DNA of 64,000 bases from Flavisphingopyxis soli (lineage in GTDB: Bacteria; Pseudomonadota; Alphaproteobacteria; Sphingomonadales; Sphingomonadaceae): the NCBI RefSeq assembly GCF_007995095.1, contig NZ_VOPY01000003.1:248001-312000 (forward strand). Reading direction: 5' to 3'. The notes below the pieces were generated by a model. That model was not told the origin of the DNA, made no database searches, and saw only the letters and a list, made by a program, of their open reading frames with translations. The position numbers and the translations under genes were made by a program. This document shows, piece by piece, positions 18,575-27,143 of this stretch; position 1 is the stretch's first letter; each line of letters begins with the position of its first letter.

Positions 18575-19707
18575 TGGGGAATTCAAGCATGACGGGGGCG
18601 GCAATCGCACAGGATCCCGCGCAGGTGGCGAAATCGCAGTTCCTGCCGCTGACGGTCGTCGACATCCGTCGCGACACGCGCGATTCGGTCGTGCTGACGC
18701 TCGAACCGCCCGCTGAACACGCCGACGAGTTCGACTTCGTCCAGGGCCAGTATCTGACCTTTCGCAAGGATTTCGACGGCGAGGAGGTGCGCCGCTCCTA
18801 TTCGATCAGCGCAGGGCTGGACGAAGGCGTGCTGCGCGTCGGGATCAAGAAGGTCGATGGCGGTTGGTTCTCGACCTATGCCAATGACGAAATCGAGATC
18901 GGCGACACTATCGAGGCGATGCGCCCGATGGGCAATTTCCACGTGCCGATCCTCGAAGAGGGCGGGCGCAATTACCTCGCCTTTGCTGGCGGTAGCGGGA
19001 TCACGCCGATGATCTCGATCGCCAAGACGGTGTTGTCGCGCGAGCCGCAATCGACCTTCCAGCTGATCTACGGCAACCGCTCGACCAGTTCGATCATGTT
19101 CCGCGAAGAGCTCGACGACCTCAAGAACATCTATATGGGCCGATTTTCGGTGACGCATATCCTCGAGAGCGATGCCGCCGATATCGAGCTGTTCCATGGC
19201 CGCGTCGACAAGGCCAAGTGCGAGGCGCTGTTCGCGAACTGGATCGACGTCGACAACGCCGATTTCGCCTTTGTCTGCGGCCCCGAACCGATGATGCTGG
19301 CAGTGTCCGAATCGCTCCAGGACCACGGTCTCGACCACAAGAAGATCAAGCTCGAGCTGTTCAAGTCGGCGCAGCGCGGGACGCCCAAGCCACAGGCAAT
19401 GTCCGACGCCGAGATCGCCGCCGGTGACGTTGTCGAAGCGACGGTGGTGATCGATGGTGTCACGCGCAGCTTCCCGATGCCGCGCAGCGGGCAATCGATC
19501 CTCGAGGCCGCGCGGCTCGCCAATATCGAGGCACCCTATGCCTGTCGCTCGGGTGTCTGCTCGACCTGCCGCGCGAAGCTGATCGAAGGCGAGGTCGACA
19601 TGGAGGCCAATTACGCGCTCGAGGATTACGAGGTCGCGGCGGGCTATATATTGACCTGCCAGGCGCACCCGGTGACCGACACGGTGAAGGTCGATTACGA
19701 TCAGTAA
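18574..19707 (+). CDS. paaE: 1,2-phenylacetyl-CoA epoxidase, reductase subunit
   Basis: The 377-residue reductase passes electrons from NADPH to the PaaAC di-iron centre. It has a ferredoxin-NADP reductase half with the FAD-binding RRSYSISAG and NAD(P)-binding GGSGITPMISI motifs, and a C-terminal plant-type [2Fe-2S] domain with CRSGVCSTCRAKL and a fourth cysteine in GYILTCQAHP. The ATG at 18574 overlaps the paaD stop; an in-frame ATG at 18589 (with a GGGGA stretch upstream) is an alternative. The next gene, a fused E1, begins 18 bases after the stop, so cotranscription is likely. Confidence 0.95.
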   Translation: MGNSSMTGAAIAQDPAQVAKSQFLPLTVVDIRRDTRDSVVLTLEPPAEHADEFDFVQGQYLTFRKDFDGEEVRRSYSISAGLDEGVLRVGIKKVDGGWFSTYANDEIEIGDTIEAMRPMGNFHVPILEEGGRNYLAFAGGSGITPMISIAKTVLSREPQSTFQLIYGNRSTSSIMFREELDDLKNIYMGRFSVTHILESDAADIELFHGRVDKAKCEALFANWIDVDNADFAFVCGPEPMMLAVSESLQDHGLDHKKIKLELFKSAQRGTPKPQAMSDAEIAAGDVVEATVVIDGVTRSFPMPRSGQSILEAARLANIEAPYACRSGVCSTCRAKLIEGEVDMEANYALEDYEVAAGYILTCQAHPVTDTVKVDYDQ

Positions 19708-19725
19708 TCATGCCATGCTAAGGCG

Positions 19726-21849
19726 ATGACGAACGAGGATATGATGGGAAGCGAAACCGCCGTGAAGAGCAAGACGCAGGATCCGAAACAGGCGGGCCAG
19801 AACCACGTGGATACCGATATCGACTGGCGCGGCGTTGCGCGCTTTGTCCAGCTGTCGCGCCAGCTCGACCATCTCGAGGAAACACGGCTCGTCCCCGAAA
19901 AGAAGGTGCTCTACCAGTTCAGTGCGCGCGGCCACGACATGGCGCAGGTCCTGCTGGGATCACAACTGACGCACAAGCACGACGCGATTTGCGGCTATTA
20001 CCGTTCGCGCCCGATCCTGCTGTCGCTCGGCGTCGACCTGGTCGAGGCGTTGCGATCGTCGATGGCGCGATCGGGCGGCTATTCGGACGGTCGCGATATC
20101 GGCGTCGTGTTCAATTACCCCAATCCCGACGGACCGTCGGCGCTGCCGATGTGCGGCGGTGTCGGCGCGCAATATACCCCGACCGCAGGCTGGGCGCAGG
20201 CGGTCAAGTACCGCGCCGAGACGCTGGGCGATCCCGACTATGACGGCGCGATCGGCGTCGTGCTGGGCGGCGAGGCGTCGGTTGCGACCAACGGTTTCTG
20301 GTCGGCGCTGACGATCGCCACGACGCAGCAGCTGCCGATGCTGTTCTATATCGAGGACAATGGCTACGGCATCTCGGTCCCCTCGACGTTCCAGACGCCC
20401 GGTGCCGACATCGCCGCCAACCTCGCCAGCTTCTCTGGGCTAAAGGTCCTCAACGGCGACGGCACCGAGCCGGTCGAGGCCGCCGCGATGATCAAGGATG
20501 CGGTCGCGCATGTGCGCAGCGGGCAGGGGCCGTGCCTCATCCGCCTGACCGTGCCGCGCCTCCAGGGGCACAGCTTCCAGGATACGCAGACCTACAAGTC
20601 CGAGGCCGAGGTCGCCAAGGAATGGGCGCGCGATCCGCTGCCCAAGTTGAAGGCGCATCTCGTCCCCGCGCTGTTCGACGAGGCCGAGTGGGATACGATC
20701 GAGGCCGATGCCACCGCCGAGGTCGAGGCGGTGCGCGAAAAGGCCGAGGGAATCGCGATTGCCGACCCCGCCACCGTCGCGACCAACGTCTTTTCGGGCG
20801 ACCAGCCCCAGGCGATGGGCGGCGTGCGCGGATCGATCGACCTGCCGAGCGGATCGAGCGAGCCCGCGCCCGAGGGCAGCCGGATCAACATGGTCACCGC
20901 GGTCCGCCGCACGCTCGAAGCCGAGCTCGAGATCAATCCCAAGATGCTGATCTTCGGCGAGGACATCGGACCCAAGGGCGGGGTTCACGCCGTCACGCTC
21001 GGCCTGCAGGAGAAATTCGGCGACGATCGCGTATTCGATACCTCGTTGTCGGAGGAAGGCATTATCGGCCGCGCGGTCGGCATGGCGGTCAACGGATTGC
21101 TCCCCGTGCCCGAGATCCAGTTCCGCAAATACGCCGATCCGGCGATGGAGCAGATCAACGATTGCGGCACGATGCGCTGGCGGACCAACAACCGCTTCGC
21201 TGCGCCGATGGTCGTGCGGATGCCCGTCGGCTTCTTCAAATGCGGCGATCCGTGGCACAGCCAGACCAACGAGGTGCAGTTCGTTCACTCGCCCGGCTGG
21301 AAGGTCGCGGTGCCGTCGAACGCCGAGGATGCGGTTGGTTTGCTGCGCGCGGCATTGCGCGGCGACGATCCGGTGATGTTTCTCGAGCATCGCGCGATGC
21401 TCGATGCGGTGTGGGCGCGGCGGCCCTATCCGGGCGACGATTACGTGCTCGAATTCGGCAAGGCGAAGACGACGCGCGAGGGCGACGAGCTGACGATCGT
21501 CACCTGGGGCGCGATGGTCGAACGCTGCGAGGAGGCCGCTGACACATCGGGCAAGAGCGTCGAAGTGATCGACCTGCGCACGCTGATGCCGTGGGACAAG
21601 GATGCCGTGCTCGCATCGGTCGCCAAAACCAACCGCTGCCTCATCGTCCATGAGGATTTGCGCAGCGCGGGCTTTGGCGCGGAGATCGCCGCGGTGGTCG
21701 CCGACGAGGCGTTCCTCGACCTCGACGCGCCCGTCGCGCGGCTCACCATGCCCGATATCCCGAGCCCGCATAACGCGGTCCTGCTTGACGCGGTGGTGCC
21801 GAGCGTCGAGGAAATCGCGGCTAAGATCGACGAACTGGTGGATTTCTGA
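19726..21849 (+). CDS. Fused alpha-beta E1 of a 2-oxoacid dehydrogenase complex (branched-chain/aryl type)
   Basis: The 707-residue protein joins an E1-alpha half (about 35-370) and an E1-beta half (about 385-707) in one chain. The alpha half has YFQFSARGHD-like VLYQFSARGHDMAQ and a thiamine-diphosphate segment; the beta half has FGEDIGPKGGVH, SEEGIIGRAVGMAVNG, HSQTNEVQF and LIVHEDLRSAGFGAE. The usual GDG of the cofactor motif reads LGGEAS (residues 180-185), so the Mg-ligand aspartate seems replaced. It should decarboxylate a 2-oxoacid to an acyl-CoA with the E2 encoded next; no E3 gene is adjacent. Position after paaE suggests phenylpyruvate. ATGs at 19726, 19741 and 19744 can start it; the last has the best-spaced GAGG. 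Confidence 0.88.
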   Translation: MTNEDMMGSETAVKSKTQDPKQAGQNHVDTDIDWRGVARFVQLSRQLDHLEETRLVPEKKVLYQFSARGHDMAQVLLGSQLTHKHDAICGYYRSRPILLSLGVDLVEALRSSMARSGGYSDGRDIGVVFNYPNPDGPSALPMCGGVGAQYTPTAGWAQAVKYRAETLGDPDYDGAIGVVLGGEASVATNGFWSALTIATTQQLPMLFYIEDNGYGISVPSTFQTPGADIAANLASFSGLKVLNGDGTEPVEAAAMIKDAVAHVRSGQGPCLIRLTVPRLQGHSFQDTQTYKSEAEVAKEWARDPLPKLKAHLVPALFDEAEWDTIEADATAEVEAVREKAEGIAIADPATVATNVFSGDQPQAMGGVRGSIDLPSGSSEPAPEGSRINMVTAVRRTLEAELEINPKMLIFGEDIGPKGGVHAVTLGLQEKFGDDRVFDTSLSEEGIIGRAVGMAVNGLLPVPEIQFRKYADPAMEQINDCGTMRWRTNNRFAAPMVVRMPVGFFKCGDPWHSQTNEVQFVHSPGWKVAVPSNAEDAVGLLRAALRGDDPVMFLEHRAMLDAVWARRPYPGDDYVLEFGKAKTTREGDELTIVTWGAMVERCEEAADTSGKSVEVIDLRTLMPWDKDAVLASVAKTNRCLIVHEDLRSAGFGAEIAAVVADEAFLDLDAPVARLTMPDIPSPHNAVLLDAVVPSVEEIAAKIDELVDF

Positions 21850-23060
21850 TGAGCGAGACAGTGACCGACGTAATCGCGCCGATCGAGCAGGAGGGGACCA
21901 AGGCGGTCGTCCTTGCCTGGTATGTCGAGGTCGGCGGATCGGTGAACGAAGGCGACCCGCTGGTCGAGCTCGAAACCGACAAGGTCTCGGTCGAGGTGCC
22001 CGCGCCGGCGAGCGGCGTGCTGACCGAGATCCTCGTCGCAGCCGACGGCGAGGCGATCCCCGGCGAGGTGCTGGGGCGGCTCAGCGCAGGCGGGGCCGAC
22101 GCGGCAGTCGCTACCGAACGCCCGGCGCCGAGGCCGGTCGCCGAACCCGAAGTGACCGCCAAGCGCGCACAGCCCGCCGACAAGCAGACCGAGCGCCGCC
22201 TTTCGCCCGCGGTTCGGCGGTTGGTGCGCGAACATTGCATCGCGGTCGAAGACATCGCCGGCAGCGGAAAATCGGGGCGCCTGACCAAGGCCGATGTCGA
22301 GGCGCATGTCGCTTCGGGCGGGTCCGCGTCGGCCCCGGCGCGATCCGCCGACGCCGTGCTATCCGATCGCAGCATCCCGCACGACCGCATGCGGCTGCGC
22401 ATTGCCGAGCACATGAGCCATTCGGTCGCCACCGCGCCGCACGTCACCGCGGTGTTCGAAGCCGATTTCAGCGCGATCATCGCCCACCGCAAGCGCCACA
22501 AGGAGGCCTTTGCGGCCAAAGGCGTCAAGCTCACCTATACCGCCTATCTGATAGCCGCGTGCGTCGAGGCGATGAAAAAGGTGCCGAGCGTCAACAGCCG
22601 CTGGCACGACGACCGGCTCGACCTGTTCGGCGACGTCAATATCGGCGTGGGGACGGCGCTCGGCGACAAGGGCCTCATCGTGCCTGTCGTTCACAAGGCG
22701 CAGGCGCTCGACCTGTTCGGTATCGCACAGCGGCTCGACGGACTGGTCGCCAAGGCGCGCGACAACGCGCTCGACGCGCATGAGGTGCGCGGCGGCACCT
22801 TCACGATATCGAACCACGGCACGTCGGGATCGCTGCTCGCCAGCCCGATCATCATCAACCAGCCGCAATCGGCGATCCTCGGCGTCGGCAAGCTTGAAAA
22901 GCGTGTCGTCGTGCGGACGGCGGGCGGGCAGGACGCGATGCTGATCCGGCCGATGGCCTATGTCTCTCTGACGATCGATCACCGCGTGCTCGACGGCGCG
23001 CAGACCAATGGCTGGCTGACGCGCTTCGTCGAGGTGCTCGAGGGCTGGCCGCGCGACTGA
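21849..23060 (+). CDS. Dihydrolipoamide acyltransferase (E2) of the 2-oxoacid dehydrogenase complex
   Basis: The 403-residue E2 has one N-terminal lipoyl domain with the modified lysine in ELETDKVSVEVPAP (about residue 44), a proline/alanine-rich linker, a peripheral subunit-binding domain (RRLSPAVRRLVREH to GRLTKADVEAHV, about 116-155) and the catalytic domain ending in ISNHGTSGSLLASP and the active-site DHRVLDG. It transfers the acyl group to CoA. It begins at TGATG, sharing a base with the E1 stop. Its stop abuts the convergent aminotransferase stop with no gap (TGA|TCA). Confidence 0.92.
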   Translation: MSETVTDVIAPIEQEGTKAVVLAWYVEVGGSVNEGDPLVELETDKVSVEVPAPASGVLTEILVAADGEAIPGEVLGRLSAGGADAAVATERPAPRPVAEPEVTAKRAQPADKQTERRLSPAVRRLVREHCIAVEDIAGSGKSGRLTKADVEAHVASGGSASAPARSADAVLSDRSIPHDRMRLRIAEHMSHSVATAPHVTAVFEADFSAIIAHRKRHKEAFAAKGVKLTYTAYLIAACVEAMKKVPSVNSRWHDDRLDLFGDVNIGVGTALGDKGLIVPVVHKAQALDLFGIAQRLDGLVAKARDNALDAHEVRGGTFTISNHGTSGSLLASPIIINQPQSAILGVGKLEKRVVVRTAGGQDAMLIRPMAYVSLTIDHRVLDGAQTNGWLTRFVEVLEGWPRD

Positions 23061-24275
23061 TCAGGCCGAGAGCATCTCGCGGTCCTCGATCATCGTGCTG
23101 GCGAGCGCGCCGGCAAGATAATCGACATTGTCGGCGCGAATACCGCAGACATTGATCCGGCCCGATGCGGCCATGTGGACCGCGTGCGTGTCGCGCATCC
23201 GCTGCGTCTGTTCGGGGCTCAATGGCAGCAGCGAGAACATGCCGTTCTGGTCGCGGACGTACGACAGGCTGTCGCCGACTTCGGTTTTCTCGAGCGCATC
23301 GGCGAGCAGGTTGCGGCGCGCCTGGATCGATCGCTGCATCGTCGCCAGTTCGCTGCGCCAGTTGGCCTCGAGCTCGGGCGAGCCGAGGATGTCGGCGACG
23401 ATCAGCGCGCCGTGCGCGGGCGCCATCGAATAGAATTCGCGCGCGAGGTCGAGCATGTGCGATTCGAGCACGGCGGCGCGGTCGGGGCTCTTGCCGATCG
23501 CGATCAGCGCGCCGGTCCGTTCGCGGTACAGGCCGAAATTCTTCGAACACGAATAGGATATCAGCAGTTCGGGCACGCGCTGGGCAAAGCTGCGCAGGAT
23601 ATAGGCGTCGGCGTCGAGACCGTGCGCCAGCCCGTGATAGGCAGTATCGATCATCGGCAGGAAACCGCGCGCGGCGGCAATGTCGGCGATGATGTCGATC
23701 TGTTCGGGCGACAGGTCGACGCCGGTCGGGTTGTGGCAGGCGCCGTGGAGCAGCAGGACATCGTCGGGGCCGAGCTGTTCGACCGCGGCGCGATAGCCGG
23801 CAAAATCGACGCCGCCGGTCGCGCGATCGAGATAGGGGATCATCCGCACGGCAAGGCCGGCGGCGGTATAGACCGGCCGGTGGTTCGACCATGTCGGCGT
23901 TCCCATGACGACGGTCTTGATCCCCGATCGCCGCATCAGTCCGCCCGATACGCCGAGCGCGCCGCAGCCGCCCGGGGTCTGGATGACGCCAAGCCGGCCG
24001 CTGCCAGGCAGGTCGCTGTCCTGACCGAGCGCAAGGCGCGCGATGTTATCGGCAAAGCCGGGAACGCTGCGCGGTGGCAGATAGGCCTTGGTATCTTCGG
24101 CGGTCTCGACGCGCGCTTCGGCTTCGGCCACCGCCGCCATGATCGGCGTGACGCCCTGTTCGTCGAGATAGACGCCGATCCCGAGATTGATCTTGTGCGG
24201 GCGATTGTCGATCGCGAAGACCCGGCCGAGATCGAGAATCGGGTCGGCGGGCAACAAAGGGAGGTTGGCGAACAA
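23061..24275 (-). CDS. Aromatic amino acid aminotransferase (class I, aspartate-aminotransferase subgroup)
   Basis: The 404-residue PLP enzyme has LLLHGACHNPTGVDL, the substrate-binding IDTAYHGLA, and the PLP lysine in SYSCSKNFGLYRERTG. It resembles TyrB/AspC-type enzymes; within a phenylacetate locus the likely reaction is phenylalanine or tyrosine to the phenylpyruvate-type 2-oxoacid. I prefer a TTG start at 24275: it gives the family N-terminus LFANLPLLPADPI, has GGAGAG nine bases upstream, and leaves a terminator-like hairpin (24294-24328) outside the gene. An in-frame ATG at 24332 would put that hairpin inside the coding region. Confidence 0.85.
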   Translation of the reverse strand: MFANLPLLPADPILDLGRVFAIDNRPHKINLGIGVYLDEQGVTPIMAAVAEAEARVETAEDTKAYLPPRSVPGFADNIARLALGQDSDLPGSGRLGVIQTPGGCGALGVSGGLMRRSGIKTVVMGTPTWSNHRPVYTAAGLAVRMIPYLDRATGGVDFAGYRAAVEQLGPDDVLLLHGACHNPTGVDLSPEQIDIIADIAAARGFLPMIDTAYHGLAHGLDADAYILRSFAQRVPELLISYSCSKNFGLYRERTGALIAIGKSPDRAAVLESHMLDLAREFYSMAPAHGALIVADILGSPELEANWRSELATMQRSIQARRNLLADALEKTEVGDSLSYVRDQNGMFSLLPLSPEQTQRMRDTHAVHMAASGRINVCGIRADNVDYLAGALASTMIEDREMLSA

Positions 24276-24293
24276 GGGCGGGGTCTCTCCGGC

Positions 24294-24328
24294 AAAAAAC
24301 GAGGAAGCCCTCCTGACGAAGGGGGGCT
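24294..24328 (-). terminator. Intrinsic terminator-like hairpin after the virB cluster
   Basis: On the minus strand AGCCCCCC, a 7-base loop and GGAGGGCT form an 8-bp stem (one G-T pair), followed within six bases by TTTTTT. It lies 61 bases after the virB11 stop and just before the preferred TTG start of the aminotransferase. It could end virB transcription or act as a leader attenuator of the aminotransferase gene. Confidence 0.55.
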
Positions 24329-24388
24329 GCACTCCCTTACCAGCAAATCGTCATTTTTCGCAAATGCCCGATTGGCCGCGCCGGCCGA

Positions 24389-25384
24389 CTAATCCGCCAA
24401 TCGTACCTCTTCGATGATCCGTTTGCCGCCTTTTCGGCCCAGCTGGACATAGAGGCCGACGACGTTGCGCACATAATTGCGCACATCATCGCTGCTCAGC
24501 CGGGTACCGCCCTGCATGACGAGCAGGACGATCTGCTCGATCGCGCTGGTCGGGCTGTCGGCATGGACCGTTGTCATCGATCCGGGATGGCCGGTGTTGA
24601 CCGCGCGCAGGAAGGCATAGGCCTCATCACCGCGCAGCTCGCCGAGAATGATGCGGTCGGGCCGCATGCGCAGCGAGGCGGCGACAAGGTCGTTGGCGGT
24701 GACCTCCGCTTCGCCAAGGCCGCTCCGCGCGGCGAGCAGGCCGACGACGTTGGCGTGGTGAATCTTGAGCTCGGGCGTGTCCTCGATCAGGATCAGCCGT
24801 TCGTCCTCGGGGATTTCGCGGATCAGGCTGTTGAGGAAGGTCGTCTTGCCGCTCGACGTCCCGCCCGAGACGAGGATCGTCAGGCGCGCGCGGACCGCCG
24901 CCGACAATGCCCCCGTGATATCGCCTGCCTCGAGCTGCTTGCGCAGCGCGTCGCGCGTGCCTTGCGCGGCATCGAGCGCGCCGACCGCAGTGGCATCGAA
25001 CGCGCCGGCGGCAGCGTAGTCGGCCAGCGTCAGGTCGGCCGAAACGTGCTTGCGAATCGCCAGCGCAGGGAAATCGCGCGTCGCCGGCGGGGCGACGATC
25101 TGGACGCGCGCACCGTCGGGCAGCGTCGCCGAAAGCAACGGGTGTTCGCGGCTGACGCCCTGGTGGCTGAATGCCGCGATCTGCCGCGCGAGCCGCATGA
25201 CGAGCTTTTCGTCGAGCGCACTGACTTCGTGCCGCTCGATTTCGCCGCCCAGCGTTTCGGCCCACAGTTCACCGGGGCGATTGACATAGATATCGGTGAC
25301 GTCGTCGCGCGTCAGCCATGGCGAAAGCGGGGCCAGGTAGCTCAGCAGATAGACGGTGTCGTCGCGCTGCCGGGCCAGGCTCAC
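24389..25384 (-). CDS. virB11: VirB11 secretion ATPase
   Basis: The 331-residue traffic ATPase powers type IV secretion from the cytoplasmic face. Walker A GGTSSGKTTFLNSL is near residue 171, the Asp box ILIEDTPELKI follows, Walker B lies in MRPDRIILGELRG and the His box in GHPGSMTTVHADS. The N-terminal domain (YLLSYLAPLSPWLTRDDVTD) is the usual VirB11 membrane-proximal part. It is the last gene of the cluster, and its ATG overlaps the virB10 stop. Confidence 0.93.
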   Translation of the reverse strand: MSLARQRDDTVYLLSYLAPLSPWLTRDDVTDIYVNRPGELWAETLGGEIERHEVSALDEKLVMRLARQIAAFSHQGVSREHPLLSATLPDGARVQIVAPPATRDFPALAIRKHVSADLTLADYAAAGAFDATAVGALDAAQGTRDALRKQLEAGDITGALSAAVRARLTILVSGGTSSGKTTFLNSLIREIPEDERLILIEDTPELKIHHANVVGLLAARSGLGEAEVTANDLVAASLRMRPDRIILGELRGDEAYAFLRAVNTGHPGSMTTVHADSPTSAIEQIVLLVMQGGTRLSSDDVRNYVRNVVGLYVQLGRKGGKRIIEEVRLAD

Positions 25385-26466
25385 CGGCGTGTCTCGACCG
25401 ACGAGAAATCGAGGTCACGCGCGACGAAGATCGAGATGCTGGCGCCAGGCTTGACCTTGAGTGTCGGGACGATCCGATCGGACGCACTGGGTTCGCCAAC
25501 CCCGCTTACCGTGCTGCCGGGAAGCGAATAGATCACCGTTCCCCCCGCCTTGCGCGACGCGAGATTGACGCCGAGGTCGAGCACCGACTGGAGGATCGAC
25601 GAAGAAAATCGTTGCCAGAAATGGCCGTCGACATCGGCCTTCACCCCGCCGCGGCCGACCGGGTCGGTCGCGGGTGAACCAATCGCGATCGTCGCGCCGT
25701 CGGGCCGGATCAGCCGCGTCCAGTTGATCAGCGCACGCTTTTGCCCCTGCGCGACGTCCGAGGAATAGTCGCCGATCAGGCGGCTGCCGCGCGGAATAAG
25801 GACGCGGGTGCCATCGAAGCCCATCACGTCGCGCGACACGATCGCACGGGCGAAGCCGGGGTGCGTTGAATCGAGCGCGGTTTCGAGCACGCCGCGGATC
25901 ATCGTGCCTTGCGCCACCGTCGTTGCGCGGTTGGAAATCATCGCGGCGCGCGCCCGCGCGGTATTGTCGGTGGTCGCCTTGCTGTTGCCGATCGCGGTCG
26001 GCGAGTCCGCCGGGCTATTGGCGCTGCTGTCGAAGACCACCGCGGGGCCGCTGCTCGCGCGGACCGGCTCGGGGGGTGGAGCATAGACCTGTTGCGGCGG
26101 CGACGGATATTGCTGGACCGGTTGCGGCGGCTGACGGGGATAGGACATCGCGGCAGGCGGCGGCGGGTTAACGGGTTCGATCACGACGGGAGCGATCGGT
26201 TCGGGCGGCGGCGGAATGTCGAGCGGAGGCGGGGCGCCCGGCATCCGTGCCGACGACAGCGCCTGAGGCGATACGGCCGGCGCCAGATAGGCCCGGCGAC
26301 GCGCGTCGAGCGCGGCGAACAGGATCGCGCCGAGAACCACCGCGATGATCGCGATGGCAAGCCCCGAAAGACCGCGACGGGGCCGGGTGACGCGCGGCAT
26401 GACCGATTGTTCGCCGTCCCGATCGGGCGGCGGGGCAGGTGCGGGCGCGACCGTCGCGGCGCTCAT
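25381..26466 (-). CDS. virB10: VirB10/TrbI type IV secretion core protein
   Basis: The 361-residue protein has a short cytoplasmic N-terminus, one transmembrane helix (about 33-51, LSGLAIAIIAVVLGAILFA), a proline-rich periplasmic region with repeated PPPP/PP-Q motifs (about 70-135), and the C-terminal beta-barrel domain (MIRGVLETALDSTHPG, VLIPRGSRLIGDY, RLIRPDGATIAIGSP). VirB10 spans inner and outer membranes with VirB7 and VirB9. Overlaps of 4 bases on both sides show translational coupling to virB9 and virB11. Confidence 0.93.
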   Translation of the reverse strand: MSAATVAPAPAPPPDRDGEQSVMPRVTRPRRGLSGLAIAIIAVVLGAILFAALDARRRAYLAPAVSPQALSSARMPGAPPPLDIPPPPEPIAPVVIEPVNPPPPAAMSYPRQPPQPVQQYPSPPQQVYAPPPEPVRASSGPAVVFDSSANSPADSPTAIGNSKATTDNTARARAAMISNRATTVAQGTMIRGVLETALDSTHPGFARAIVSRDVMGFDGTRVLIPRGSRLIGDYSSDVAQGQKRALINWTRLIRPDGATIAIGSPATDPVGRGGVKADVDGHFWQRFSSSILQSVLDLGVNLASRKAGGTVIYSLPGSTVSGVGEPSASDRIVPTLKVKPGASISIFVARDLDFSSVETRR

Positions 26467-27143
26467 GGCGCGCTCGGTGCGATCGGCCGCCGCTGCGCCC
26501 GTGCGACGCGCTTGTCGATGCGGAAGACGAGCCGCGCGGCGACACTGTCGATGACATAGCGATCGTCGCGGATCATGCCGTCGGCAAGGACTTCATGGCC
26601 GCTCTGGTCGAGCGCATATACTGCGGGCAAGTCCGCGTTCCGCGGCCATTCGATGTAGGTTTTCGCGCCATCGTCGCCGATCGCGTCGGGCCACAGGCTC
26701 TTGCTTCCCGACATGCGGTATTCGGCGACGATCGCGAGCGGTTCGCCGCCATTGTCGATGGGACGCGGATAGGAAAACTCGAGCGTATAGGGCATCGCCG
26801 TCGAGGCGTAATCGAGCGGCACGAGGTCGAACGCGTAGATGCGCACATCGGTGATGACGGTCATGTTGGTCGCAAGTCCCGGCTGGGTCAGCTTGACGAA
26901 CAGGATGTTGCCGCCCTTGCTGGCGGTGACCTGCCAGCCGCCGCCGTCGCCCACCGCGATGCTTTCAATCCGTTCGTCGGGCGACAGCATGACGGTGACC
27001 TGATAGCCCGGCGCGGTCTCGACCCGCACCACCTGCTCGGCCCGATAGTCGATCGTTTGCAGTCGCGTGTCGCCATAGCCCGGCGGCACCGGCCCCTGCA
27101 GCATGATCGCCAACGCGGCGACCCAGCCGGCAGTCAGGGTCAC
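26463..27143 (-). CDS. virB9: VirB9 type IV secretion core protein
   Basis: The 226-residue protein starts at a GTG (27143) overlapping the virB8 stop as GTGA and opens with a signal peptide (hydrophobic WVAALAIMLQGPVPPGYG). The body has the VirB9 features DTRLQTIDYRAEQVVRVE, GNILFVKLTQPGLATNMTVI near the middle, and the C-terminal RYVIDSVAARLVFRIDKR. VirB9 normally pairs with the lipoprotein VirB7 at the outer membrane; no virB7 was found. Longer in-frame versions upstream run antisense-like through virB8 and are rejected. Confidence 0.88.
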   Translation of the reverse strand: MTLTAGWVAALAIMLQGPVPPGYGDTRLQTIDYRAEQVVRVETAPGYQVTVMLSPDERIESIAVGDGGGWQVTASKGGNILFVKLTQPGLATNMTVITDVRIYAFDLVPLDYASTAMPYTLEFSYPRPIDNGGEPLAIVAEYRMSGSKSLWPDAIGDDGAKTYIEWPRNADLPAVYALDQSGHEVLADGMIRDDRYVIDSVAARLVFRIDKRVARAQRRPIAPSAP

